Positions 34,563 to 44,788 of a stretch of DNA of 64,000 nucleotides are shown here, piece after piece. The notes below the pieces were generated by a model that was not told the origin of the DNA, did not search any database, and worked only from the letters and a program-made list of their open reading frames with translations. The position numbers and the translations under genes are program-made. Numbering within the stretch: the stretch's first letter is position 1; the number at the start of each line of letters is the position of its first letter. The DNA comes from Thinopyrum elongatum (taxonomy: Eukaryota; Streptophyta; Magnoliopsida; Poales; Poaceae). The stretch covers positions 1 to 64,000 of the forward strand of contig JAAAXO010000121.1 of the NCBI GenBank assembly GCA_011799875.1, given 5' to 3'.

Positions 34563-34830
34563 CCTTGACGAAGAACACGACGAACTGAGAGTGGCAGTGG
34601 AGATGTTCGTCCGTTCAGATCTTCCACGCCCTAACTTGGCGATGGAAAACAGCTACGGCGGCGGCGGAGTGAGGATTTCCGCGGCCGGCGTGAGTACGAC
34701 GGCGACGAGGTCGAGGCAGTGAAGCTCTTCCTCACCGGCGACGATGGAGTGTAGCGGCGGCGCTAGGTCTGAGGGCTCGAGCGAGGGAGTAAGATCGAGC
34801 GGGGTAAATGAGCTCTGAGGAGGGTGAGGG
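34563..34830 (-). other. GC-rich leader of the extra ORF
   Basis: Between the TATA box and the candidate intron the minus strand is GC-rich (CGCCGCC, TCGCCGG, CCGCCGCCGCCG) and C/T-rich, like a grass gene 5' UTR and unlike the AT-rich DNA around it. Only short frames are present. Confidence 0.4.
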
Positions 34831-34840
34831 GTATTTATAG
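34831..34840 (-). promoter_or_regulatory. Internal TATA box upstream of the extra ORF
   Basis: CTATAAATAC on the minus strand, close to the best plant TATA consensus, 270 bp upstream of the candidate intron and about 600 bp upstream of the ATG. It lies in the element's interior, far from both LTRs, and suggests separate transcription of the extra ORF. Confidence 0.5.
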
Positions 34841-35560
34841 CAGAGGTGAAAAAACCGCTCGTTCGAAGAAAATGGACAAACGTGCCCCTGACCCTTCTCA
34901 TCCTAGCGACATGTGTCACCCACGAACTGTGAAGTGGAGATCGTGTTAGATCGAGGGTGAATAGATAAATCTTATCGAGGGATAAGGAACGGTTTGAACG
35001 GCAAAAGCCGAAAATTCAGATAAGAATATTTTAATGTTTCGTTCGCAAATTCTTCAGCTGTCAAGGACACAGTGAAGACTTTGAACGGGTTTCGAATAGA
35101 ACGCACATGAAGAATTTGTGAACGGACTGGATTGAGTTTAGCATTGAGGGGGAACGGGTCCGATTACATTCACTTAGAAGAAACACAACTTGAAGAATTA
35201 GCAATAAGTGAATGCTGTAGAGGACAGAAAACTCAAATATATATATATAGTCAATGAAGAACATAGACGGAAAGAGTGAAGATTTTGCAAAGTTGAAGAA
35301 TTTGAAAATTTGAAGAATTTGCACAATGATGAAAAACTCAAATTTTGAAGATTTTCAACTTTTTGTGGTGGCGTGACCCACCGTGTAAGAATGATGATTT
35401 CAGACACCGCGTACAATTGTCGTAGGGCTCTGAGAATCAAATTCTTCATTAATTTCTTCACACTTAGAGGGTTAGTCTTCATTGATTGAAGAAAAACGTT
35501 TCTTCGTGTGTTGCACATCTAAGTCATCAATTTGCATAAGTGTTAGGATGTGTGTCCTTT
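34841..35560 (-). other. Spacer between pol and the internal promoter
   Basis: AT-rich, no long frame. It contains a short TA repeat at about 35238-35250 and many copies of GAAGAATTTG-type words. Confidence 0.4.
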
Positions 35561-37424
35561 TCAAAGGACATTCAAAGATTCTAAGATATTTAGCTCACAC
35601 CGCAACTTGCTAAATCTCTTCTCATCCAAGGGCTTTGTGAAGATATCCGCTAGCTGTTCTTCAGACTTCACGGGATCAATAGAGATGTCACCCTTCAACA
35701 CATGATCTCGAAGAAAATGATGACGAATCTCGATGTGCTTTGTCTTCGAGTGCTGAACTGGGTTATGAGCAATTTTGATGGCACTCTTGTTGTCGCAGTA
35801 GAGTGGCACATTCTTCACATTGATGCCGTAGTCCTTGAGGGTTTGCTTCATCCGTAGCAATTGAGCACAGCAAGAACCAGCAGCAATATACTCAGCTTCA
35901 GCAGTAGAGAGTGATACGCAGTTCTGCTTCTTCGAGGACCAACATACTAAGGATCGTCCGAGGAAATGGCATGTGCCTGAAGTTGACTTGCGGTCCACAC
36001 GATCACCGGCATAGTCAGAGTCAGAATATCCAATGAGATCAAAAACCGAGCCCTTGGGATACCATAATCCAAGTGTTGGAGTGTGAGCTAGATATCGAAG
36101 AATATGTTTCACAGCCTTATAGTGTGATTCCTTCGGTGTAGCTTGAAAACGGGCACACATGCAAACACTAAGCATAATATCCGGCCTAGATGCACATAGG
36201 TACAATAAAGAACCAATCATGGAGCGGTATACCTTTTGATCGAAGTCTATTCCATTTTCATCAGTGCATAGATGGCCATTTGTGGGCATAGGGATTTTGA
36301 CGCCTCTGCATTCTTGCATACCGAATTTTCTCAGAACGTCCTTGAGGTATTTCTCTTGAGAAATGAAAATGCCATTATGTTGTTGACGAATTTGAAGACC
36401 TAAGAAGAATTTCAATTCTCCCATCATGGACATTTGATATTCCTCACTCATCATGTAAGCAAATTCGTCACTGTAATGTTGGTTAGTACAGCCAAAGATA
36501 ATATCATCAACATAGATTTGGCACACAAATAATTCATCATCATAGGTTTTGGTGAAAAGAGTTGGGTCGAGTGAACCGGGTTTGGAGCCTTTCTTCATGA
36601 GGAATTCTTTCAGAGTATCATACCACGCCCGAGGGTCCTGCTTGAGGCCATAGAGGGCCTTATTGAGTCTGAAGACTTTGTCAGGATGTTTAGGGTCTTC
36701 AAAACCTGGGGGTTGAGCAACATATACTTCTTCCTCAAGCTTACCATTGAGGAATGCACTTTTCACATCCATTTGATATAAGATGATATTATGATGGTTA
36801 GCATAAGCAAGCAATATGCGAATAGCCTCAAGTCTAGCAACAGGTGCAAAAGTCTCATCGAAATCAATTCCTTCAACCTGTGTGTAGCCTTGAGCTACAA
36901 GACGAGCCTTGTTCCTCACCACTAGGCCATTTTCATCTTGCTTGTTGCGGTAGATCCATTTGGTACTGATGATATTGTGCTTGCATGGGTCCGGTCGCTT
37001 GACAAGCTCCCACACATTGTTCAGCTTGAATTGATGTAATTCCTCTTGCATTGCTTGAATCCATTCAGGCTCCAGAAATGCCTCATCAACTTTGGTGGGC
37101 TCTGTGATAGAGACGAAAGCAAAATGCCCACAAAAGTTAGATAAATGTGAAGCTTTTGAGCGAGTCAGAGGACCTGGTGCGTTGATGTCGTTGATGATTC
37201 TCTCAATCTGTACTTCATTTGCAACGCGGGGATGAGCAGGTTGACGACTTTGATTTGGCTCAGCATTTTCTTCAGAGCCATTTTCTTCAGATGCGCCAGC
37301 ATGCTGTTCTTCATGTTCTGGAATGATTTCTTCAGCAGATTCTTCAGTAGGAATGACATCCTCAGTAGCTTTGAACTTGATGGTTTCCTCAGGCGTCTTT
37401 TCATCTAGCACAGGAGGTAGGTGC
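35561..37424 (-). CDS. pol: Sirevirus pol: reverse transcriptase and RNase H
   Basis: An open stretch of about 620 codons. The RT begins near [12 protein letters not shown]. It keeps the [16 protein letters not shown] and YVDDIIFG motifs; the last is the catalytic site. RNase H has DSDYAGD, TAEAEY and CDNKSAI with its acidic residues. It ends in the Copia-typical tail with [10 protein letters not shown] and stops at 35561. The frame joins the integrase frame only through a shift at about 37424, where the linker is also shortened. RT copies the RNA inside the particle; RNase H removes the RNA strand. The enzyme core looks intact, but it cannot be made as part of the usual polyprotein. Confidence 0.85.
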
Positions 37425-38546
37425 TCTATTGGGTTTCTTGTCAGTGAGGAGTTCATATGAGGTCTTCTTGAAGAATTTGTGAAGATATACCCTGTTGATG
37501 ATGTGGCATGCAGTATCAATTGCCTCAGGCCAGAAGTGACGAGGTGTCTTGTATTCATCAAGCATGGTGCGAGCCATCTCAACAAGAGTCCTGTTCTTGC
37601 GCTCCACAATGCCATTCTGCTGAGGAGTGTATGGGGCAGATAGCTCATGAGTAATACCAAGTTCATCGAGATAGTCATCAAGACCAGTATTCTTGAACTC
37701 AGTCCCATTGTCACTACGTATATGCTTGATCTTCACGCCGAAATTCGTCGAAGCCCTTGAGGAAAATCGTCTGAAGACTTCCTGCACTTCAGTCTTGTAA
37801 GTAATGACATGCACCCATGTGTAACGAGAATAGTCATCAACAATGACAAAGCCATATAGAGATGCTGCATTTGTTAGTGTGGCATAATGAGTAGGGCCAA
37901 AGAGATCCATATGAAGCAATTCAAAAGGACGAGAAGTAGTCATGATAGTCTTCGAGGGGTGCTTGGCTCTGGTCATCTTTCCAGCCTCATAAGCCCCACA
38001 AAGATGATCTTTGAGGAATTTGACACCCTCGATGCCAATGACGTGCTTTTTCTTCACGAGCGTGTGTAAGTTCCTCATGCCAGCATGACCCAGTCGTCGA
38101 TGCCATAACCAGCCTTCTGAAGCTTTAGCAAGTAGACAAGTGGCAGGCTGTGGTCCGGCAGAGAAATCAACAATATACAAGTCTCCTCTCCTAAAGCCTT
38201 CGAAGACTTTGGAATTGTCAGATTCCATGAGCACTAAGCAACGATATTTGCCAAAGACAACAACCATATCAAGATCACAAAGCATTGAGACAGACATGAG
38301 GTTGAATCCGAGGGACTCGACAAGCATGACTTTATCCATGTGTCGATCCTTTGAGATTGCAACCCTACCTAGACCCAATACCTTGCTTTTGCCTTTGTCA
38401 GCGTAGGTGATATGCTTCAAGTGTGATGGAGATAAAGGAGTGTTCATCAGTAAGCTCTTGTCACCGGTCATGTGATTTGTACATCCACTATCGAGGACCC
38501 ACTCAGTAGCTTTGGGTAAATCATCCTGCAGATGAATTAGTGCATC
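37401..38546 (-). CDS. pol: Sirevirus pol: protease and integrase
   Basis: The frame opens after a TAA at 38547-38549. Protease: DSG at 38492-38484 within [13 protein letters not shown]. Integrase zinc region: RRLGH and LHTL supply the histidines, but the Cys pair reads CGAY where CX2C is expected, so the second cysteine is Tyr (TGT to TAT). Core acidic residues are present: [15 protein letters not shown] and [11 protein letters not shown], giving D, D and E. The frame ends at 37401 after [11 protein letters not shown] and a few shifted codons. Compared with other Copia integrases the C-terminal region before RT is shortened by roughly 70-80 codons. Integrase would insert the cDNA. Confidence 0.8.
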   Translation of the reverse strand, partial: DALIHLQDDLPKATEWVLDSGCTNHMTGDKSLLMNTPLSPSHLKHITYADKGKSKVLGLGRVAISKDRHMDKVMLVESLGFNLMSVSMLCDLDMVVVFGKYRCLVLMESDNSKVFEGFRRGDLYIVDFSAGPQPATCLLAKASEGWLWHRRLGHAGMRNLHTLVKKKHVIGIEGVKFLKDHLCGAYEAGKMTRAKHPSKTIMTTSRPFELLHMDLFGPTHYATLTNAASLYGFVIVDDYSRYTWVHVITYKTEVQEVFRRFSSRASTNFGVKIKHIRSDNGTEFKNTGLDDYLDELGITHELSAPYTPQQNGIVERKNRTLVEMARTMLDEYKTPRHFWPEAIDTACHIINRVYLHKFFKKTSYELLTDKKPNRAPTSCAR

Positions 38547-38764
38547 TTACGAACTCATATACTTCAGAGTGAAGAATATGACATCAAATTCATCAAACAT
38601 ATTTCATCAATTAAAGCAACATATGTATATATAGCAATGTGAGGACGTGAGAAATGAATAAATCATTTCTTCATGATTAGCTTGTGTCCTTTCAAGCATT
38701 TCAGGTCTCCAGCAAATTCTTCAGACGATTTAGTTCGTCTGGAGACCTGACCCTGCATAAGAGA
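38547..38764 (-). other. Spacer between gag and pol
   Basis: About 220 bp with stops in the pol frame; it also holds ATATATAC (about 38627). Pol sequence resumes after CTGCAG, which would also serve as a splice acceptor, but no matching donor was settled on. A stop between gag and pol is known for SIRE-type elements. Confidence 0.45.
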
Positions 38765-41302
38765 TTAGTTCCTTTTCTTCACCACCCACATCTGGAGGGG
38801 TGGCAAAGAGTTCATCATTCTGCGAGCTCCATAAGAGACAGGTGGCATAGACGCCAGACCACTTCGTTTCACATAAGAGGGGTTAGGGTAAGCATATGAA
38901 TAAGCAGAGAAATTCTTCGAGGACTTATGAACATAATGATTTGAAGAATAATGCATATATTCATAGCCCTTAGGCTTTCCCTGCGAAACAGAAGTGTTAG
39001 CACGATGATGTTCATGTGAGGACTTTGATCCATGTGAGGAATTTGATTCATATGAAGAATTTGATCTGGGGTTCTTATTCTTCACAGGTGGTGTCATGAG
39101 GACATTCACCTGAAGACTTTCAAGGCACTTTTTGGGAACCCAGATTTTCTTCATAGGGGGACCATTCCTGCAATTAGATCCAACATATCTAGCAAATACC
39201 TCACCATTCTGATTTTTGAACAGTTTATAGTTGGAGTCAAATGACTCATCAGATGAATATGAGGATTCACAAGTAAAGCCAGATAAAGTGGATGGATCTA
39301 CGGGAGGTCCCTTCGCAGCAACCCATGAGGTTTTGGGATACTGCTCCGGTTTCCAGTAGGTTCCATCAGCATTGAGTTTCCTCTCAAAGGCAATACCCTC
39401 TTTCCTAGGGTTCCTGTTCAAGATCTGCTTTTTGAGCACATCACAAAGAGTCTGATGCCCTTTGAGGCTTTTGTACATGCCTGTCACATACAATTCCTTC
39501 AACCCTGCATTTTCGTCAGTGATACTAGTGGTATCCTCAGATGAGGAATTTGTGACCACAGAGATAGTTGAAGAATTTGCAGCAATGGAAGCATTTGAAC
39601 ATTCAGGTGAAGAATTAGCAGTTTCACGTTCAATGCATTTCAAGCATGGTGGAATAAATTCTTCCTGAGCGGAACTGATCTGTTGAGCAAGCAAAGAATC
39701 ATTTTCCTTCTGAAGATCTTCATGACTCACCCTTAGCTTCTCAAGATCTTGCTTTCTTTGAAGAAATTCATAAGAAAGCTTCTCATGATCGGCTAGGAGA
39801 GTTTCATGACGACCCTGAAGGTTGTCAAACTTAGACTGTAGTTGCTGAAGATTATCAGTCAGTGTTTGAGTTCGATCCATTTCCTCACCTAACAGATCAT
39901 CGCTTTTTTCTAGCATATTTTGAACCTTTTCCAAAGCCTTTTGTTGTTTAACAGCAATATTAGCAAGTTTGGAATAGCTGGGTTTGAGGTTATCATCAGA
40001 TTCATCCTCACTTGATTCAGAGGAGGGATATTTGAGTACCTTGGCACCTTTTGCCATGAAGCAATAGGTGGGAGCATAGTCATCGTTGCCGTCATCAGCA
40101 GTGTTGGGGAAGCCATTTTCCTCAGTGTTGAAGATGGACTTGCTAACGTAAGCAGTAGCGAGGGCTAGGCTTGCCACACTAGAGTCTGACTCCTCAGATG
40201 CCTCCTCTTCCTCATGTTCCTCAGATTCAGCTTCAGAGTCCATTTCCTTGCCAATGAATGCCCGAGCTTTCTTGGAGCTGCTCTTCTTGTGAGATGAAGA
40301 CTTTGAAGATCTTGACGATGAGGACTTTGAAGATTTCTTCTTCCTCTTAGAGTCATCTGAACTATCATCCTTGTATTTCTTCTTCTTTGATTCCTTCTCC
40401 AACTGAGGACAATTAGTAATGTAGTGACCAGGTTTCTTGCATTTATGGAAAGTTCTCTTCTTGTAATCATGGGATGAGGAATCTGATTTCATGTCATCAC
40501 CTCTTGAGGATTTTCCAAATCGGCCATGTCTAGAGAACTTCTGGAATTTCCTCACGAGCATTGCTAGCTCCTGACTCAGTTCTTCAGGATCACCAAGGCT
40601 GCTACCAGAATCTTCATCTTCAGATTCAGAGACTGCCTTGGCTTTCAGTGCACGAGATCTACCATAGCTCGGTCCGTAGAGATCTCTCTTCTCAGCTAGT
40701 TGGAATTCATGAGTATTTAGCCTCTCGAGGATATCAGCAGGATCAAGTGACTTGTAGTCACCACGTTCTTGAATCATCAGTGCCAGTGTATCGAATGAAG
40801 AATCGAGTGACCTCAGCAATTTCTTCACCACCTCATGGTCGGTGATGTCAGTGGCACCCAGTGCTTGAAGCTCGCTTGAAATGTCAGTGAGGCGATCAAA
40901 GGTTTGCTGAACATTTTCGTTGTCGAGTCTTTTGAAGCGGTTGAAGAGATTGCGAAGAACGTCAACTCGAGAGTCACGTTGAGTTGAGACTCCTTCGTTG
41001 ACCTTGGACAGCCTATCCCAGATAAGCTTAGCTGTCTCCAAAGCACTCACTCTGCCATACTGCCCTTTGCTCAGATGGGCACATATGATATTCTTCGCTT
41101 GAGAGTCGAGTTGCTTGAATCTCTTCACATCAGCAGCGTTTACGGAAGGAGTGACAGAGGGAACACCCTTTTCCACAACATACCAGAGGTCGTTGTCAAT
41201 TGCCTCAAGATGCATGCGCATCTTGTTCTTCCAGTAGGGGTAGTCTGTCCCATCGAAGGTAGGACACCCAGCTGAGACCTTGATCATGCCTGCAGTCGAC
41301 AT
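38765..41302 (-). CDS. gag: Sirevirus Gag (845 aa)
   Basis: ATG at 41302-41300, 55 bp after the primer-binding site. Residues 10-215 form the Copia gag region (PTFDGTDYPYWKNKM, LYGPSYG). The zinc knuckle at about residues 282-296 reads FHKCKKPGHYITNC: the first ligand of CX2CX4HX4C is Phe, with TTC where TGC is expected. A Ser/Lys-rich basic segment and an acidic segment follow (about 310-375). A long heptad-rich coiled coil spans about 460-560 (KALEKVQNMLEK to ENDSLLAQQ). The extended C-terminal half with coiled coil is typical of Sirevirus Gags. The frame is complete, but RNA binding is probably impaired by the lost cysteine. Confidence 0.85.
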   Translation of the reverse strand: MSTAGMIKVSAGCPTFDGTDYPYWKNKMRMHLEAIDNDLWYVVEKGVPSVTPSVNAADVKRFKQLDSQAKNIICAHLSKGQYGRVSALETAKLIWDRLSKVNEGVSTQRDSRVDVLRNLFNRFKRLDNENVQQTFDRLTDISSELQALGATDITDHEVVKKLLRSLDSSFDTLALMIQERGDYKSLDPADILERLNTHEFQLAEKRDLYGPSYGRSRALKAKAVSESEDEDSGSSLGDPEELSQELAMLVRKFQKFSRHGRFGKSSRGDDMKSDSSSHDYKKRTFHKCKKPGHYITNCPQLEKESKKKKYKDDSSDDSKRKKKSSKSSSSRSSKSSSHKKSSSKKARAFIGKEMDSEAESEEHEEEEASEESDSSVASLALATAYVSKSIFNTEENGFPNTADDGNDDYAPTYCFMAKGAKVLKYPSSESSEDESDDNLKPSYSKLANIAVKQQKALEKVQNMLEKSDDLLGEEMDRTQTLTDNLQQLQSKFDNLQGRHETLLADHEKLSYEFLQRKQDLEKLRVSHEDLQKENDSLLAQQISSAQEEFIPPCLKCIERETANSSPECSNASIAANSSTISVVTNSSSEDTTSITDENAGLKELYVTGMYKSLKGHQTLCDVLKKQILNRNPRKEGIAFERKLNADGTYWKPEQYPKTSWVAAKGPPVDPSTLSGFTCESSYSSDESFDSNYKLFKNQNGEVFARYVGSNCRNGPPMKKIWVPKKCLESLQVNVLMTPPVKNKNPRSNSSYESNSSHGSKSSHEHHRANTSVSQGKPKGYEYMHYSSNHYVHKSSKNFSAYSYAYPNPSYVKRSGLASMPPVSYGARRMMNSLPPLQMWVVKKRN

Positions 41303-41356
41303 AACTAAAACTCCAGGTGGTTAAACCAAAATCACACAGAACAAGGGAGTACCTTG

Positions 41357-41367
41357 CTCTGATACCA
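41357..41367 (-). other. Sirevirus primer-binding site
   Basis: TGGTATCAGAG on the minus strand, two bases inside the 5' LTR, matching initiator tRNA-Met. Confidence 0.9.
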
Positions 41368-41369
41368 AT

Positions 41370-42272
41370 TGAAAGTGCGTTATATCGACTAGAGGGGGGG
41401 TGAATAGGCGATTTTTACAAATTCGTCACTGAGGAATTTCAAAGTGAGAAAATTCCTAAGCGACGAACTACTTAGCAGCGGAATGAGTACTCAGATGCAA
41501 GCATAACAGAGCAGTAGCACAGTCATCATGATGAAATAAAAACAAGCACAGAGTACGAGTAGCGTAAACACAGGATAAGCAGGCTGAAGACAAACTGACT
41601 GAAGAATTTGAACTGAGGAAATTGAGAAAGTCTTCAGACAAAGTCTTCAAACAGTAATGATCAAATACATAGCAAGTATGCGAGGAAATGACAGGGTTGA
41701 GGAAATAGAACCAGTAGCTCGGTGAAGACACTGATTTGGTAGACCAGTTCCAACTGCTGTGACAGTTGTACGTCTGGTTGGAGCGGCTAGGTATTTAAAC
41801 CTGAGGACACACAGTCCCGGACACCCAGTCCTGAACACACAGTCCAGGACACCTAGTCCTCACCGTATTCTCCTTGAGCTAAGGTCACACAGACCTCGCC
41901 CAACCACTCGTGGTAAGTCTTCAGGTGACTTCCAAACCTTCACATACTCGGTCACTCGGCAATCCACAATTTCCTCTTGGATGCTCTAGACCATGACGCC
42001 TAACCGTCAGGAGGATGCACAGTCCTCAAAGGTAACAAGCATCGGTTCCACACAGGAACAATCTCTTCAGTGATGCTCAATCACTTTGGGTTTGTAGGTG
42101 TTTGGGTTTTTGGGTTTTTCCTCACTTGATGATTTTCGCTCAAAGTCCTCGGAGGATGGGATGCTCTAAATGACAAGTGTCAATCTATTTCTTGGAGCAG
42201 CCGACCAGCTAGTGGTTGTAGAGGGCGGCTATTTATAGCCTAGGGAGCAGCCCGACATGATAAGACATAAAT
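41370..42272 (-). repeat. Sirevirus 5' LTR, truncated to 903 bp
   Basis: Matches the 3' LTR parts from TGAAAGTGCG to GACATAA, then stops where a CRM LTR begins. The missing 630 bp (its U3 start) does not reappear to the right of the CRM array, so this is not a simple nested insertion. TATA box at about 42229-42239. Confidence 0.88.
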
Positions 42273-43184
42273 TGATGAGGACATCAATACCATTGTTACA
42301 CCCACAACCCCTGCTTCTATACATACTGGACCAATTACTAGAGCTCGCGCACGCCAATTAAAATATCAGGTACTTTCGTTTCTTGGTAATGATTCTAAAG
42401 TTCATGAGAATATGATGCTGCCTAAATTGGATACATTTGTTTTGGTTACAAATGAAGGGCCTAGCTTGGACAAGAAAGAGGAACCTTGGAGCAAGTTCAA
42501 GCATGGAGATGATGGCATGCACAAGGGGAACAAGAACGGAGTTACAAGTGATGATTTCAGGACTTTGAAGCCACCATAATGAGTGCAGGAAGCCTTGGAC
42601 GAAATATACAAGATGTCACTTCATAAATTTCGTCCAGAGGCTATTATAGGTGCTGCGTCACCTTATTATTGGGCCAGGCCCATGTAATTTCGAAATACTT
42701 GAGTATAGGCTGTTTTTAGAGTCCGTATGTGTGGGGAAACAAGAGATAGGGTTGGTTTCGGACCCCTCCTTCAAGGGCCACGAAATCCCCTCCTCTTCCT
42801 CCATATATACAGCCCTTAGGGCACCATTTAGACTTTGGGATTTGTTTAGTTAAAAGTTAGCCATTGCAACTTCGTGTACTTCGTTTGTGTCCAACGACCA
42901 GACCAAGACCGCTTTCGGATCCCCACCATTATCAATACTTCATCTATATTTGCAATATTCAGATTGCATTATCATATTCTTGCTTGTTCTTCGATTGCGT
43001 GCAGGAATAGACCTTCGTGGTCAGGCTGATCGTGCTTCCAGCATCGTCGGTAACCTCAGGAGATTGGTTTAGCGATTGCTAAGGCGCAACGTCGTGCACG
43101 TTTGTAGTCGGATCGTCAAAGTCGGCTCCACCAAATCGATAGTTACCATCTCATCGAAAGATCGGGACACCCTCGCCTCTATCA
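42273..43184 (+). repeat. CRM-B LTR B1, type 1 (chimeric)
   Basis: 912 bp. U3 is that of type 2; from about 42835 (TTGGGATTTGTTTAG) onward it follows CRM-A. TATA-like CATATATACA lies at 42803-42812. An in-frame segment from 42275 to the TAA at 42577-42579 encodes the integrase tail. It differs from B2 at about nine positions. Confidence 0.9.
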
Positions 43185-43876
43185 AGTGGTATCAGATTCC
43201 CAGGTTGCTCGGTGAGATTTACAGTTTTTCGTAGTTTAGATCGAGTCTGTTCTTCATACCTACAGTCCAGGAAAAAGCCAAAAAAAAAATTAGGGTTAGT
43301 TCATCATATCCGAACCAATCTGAGCCTTTGCATAATCTTTTTAGGGTTTTTGCTTTGTTGAATTTGCGGTTGCATCGTCGTGTCAAGTTGCTGGTCTTAG
43401 CGTCTAGTTCTTTAGAGTTTCGAGTTCTGTTCACAAGTTGTCACGCCGCCGCCGCACCATCATCATCGCCCCTACCATATACCACCACAGCTTATCTGCT
43501 ATTTCTCTGAGTCCATATACCACCACCGATCCGAGCCCATATACCACCACCAATCCGAGTCCACATATACTACCGTCATATACCATCACCAGTCCGAGTT
43601 CCACCATATTCATCTCTGCCACCAGTCCTAGTCCGAGTCCAGTATTTATTCCTTTATTTTAGAGTTCCAGATCACGCGATACTGCGAGTCGTGAACAAGT
43701 CGGATTCCCCAATTTTCGTGCTACCCGTAGAAGAAAAATAGTTCCAGTTTCAAAAAAAAAAAAAACTAAGTCTGGAAAATTCTGGCTAGGCAGTTTTTAG
43801 ACCATTTGTAGACTTTTTCGAAAAAAAATTGTTGCGGAGCAAAAAAAAAAGTGCAAAAAAGAAAAAGAAAAAAAGA
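43185..43876 (+). other. CRM-B leader fragment between B1 and B2
   Basis: Starts with a primer-binding site (43187-43196) and B-type leader AGATTCCCAGG. It includes the 24-bp minisatellite and both A-rich runs, and ends inside the second (AAAGAAAAAAAGA) directly against LTR B2. With B1 and B2 it makes a 2.5-kb LTR-leader-LTR unit without coding sequence. Confidence 0.8.
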
Positions 43877-44788
43877 TGATGAGGACATCAATACCATTGT
43901 TACACCCACAGCCCCTGCTTCTATACATACTGGACCAATTACTAGAGCTCGCGCACGCCAATTAAAATATCAGGTACTTTCGTTTCTTGGTAATGATTCT
44001 AAAGTTCATGAGAATATGATGCTGCCTAAATTGGATACATTTGTTTTGCTTACAAATGAAGGGCCTAGCTTGGACAAGAAAGAGGAACCTTGGAGCAAGT
44101 TCAAGCATGGAGATGATGGCATGCACAAGGGGAACAAGAACGGAGTTACAAGTGATGATTTCAGGACTTTGAAGCCACCATAAGGAGTGCAGGAAGCCTT
44201 GGACGAAATATACAAGATGCCACTTCATAAATTTCGTCCAGAGGCTATTATAGGTGCTGCGTCACCTTATTATTGGGCCAGGCCCATGTAATTTCGAAAT
44301 ACTTGAGTATAGGCAGTTTTTAGAGTCCGTATGTGTGGGGAAACAAGAGATAGGGTTGGTTTCGGACCCCTCCTTCAAGGGCCACGAAATCCCCTCCTCT
44401 TCCTCCATATATACAGCCCTTAGGGCACCGTTTAGACTTTGGAATTTGTTTAGTTAAAAGTTAGCCATTGCAACTTCGTGTACTTCGTTTGTGTCCAACG
44501 ACCAGACCAAGACCGCTTTCGGATCCCCACCATTATCAATACTTCATCTATATTCGCAATATTCAGATTGCATTATCATATTCTTGCTTGTTCTTCGATT
44601 GCGTGCAGGAATAGACCTTCGTGGTCAGGTTGATCGTGCTTCCAGCATCGTCAGTAACCTCAGGAGATTGGTTTAGCGATTGCTAAGGCGCAACGTCGTG
44701 CACGTTTGTAGTCGGATCGTCAAAGTCGGCTCCACCAAATCGATAGTTACCATCTCATCGAAAGATCGGGACACCCTCGCCTCTATCA
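43877..44788 (+). repeat. CRM-B LTR B2, type 1 (chimeric)
   Basis: 912 bp, same U3/R-U5 switch as B1. Preceded by a purine-rich leader run instead of the normal polypurine tract. The primer-binding site follows at 44791. Confidence 0.9.

Larger units (their letters stand above)
23703..42272 (-). mobile_element. Sirevirus-type Copia element with extra ORF and nested CRM-A
   Basis: Minus-strand order, right to left: 5' LTR (truncated at 42272), primer-binding site, gag, protease-integrase, RT-RNase H, a large extra ORF, polypurine tracts, and the 3' LTR split by CRM-A. A long coiled-coil Gag, an extra ORF after pol and several polypurine tracts are all known for Sireviruses; the Triticeae member with this layout is Maximus. 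Comparing the shared LTR parts by eye gave about 10 differences in 900 bp, so insertion is recent. One stop in the extra ORF, a pol frame break and two lost zinc ligands make this copy non-autonomous. Confidence 0.85.

Noticed and set aside
34653..34919. 88-codon minus-strand frame upstream of the Sirevirus extra ORF
   Set aside because: It starts upstream of the TATA box, has Pro/Leu-rich composition typical of GC-rich leader DNA, and would not be on the predicted transcript in full.
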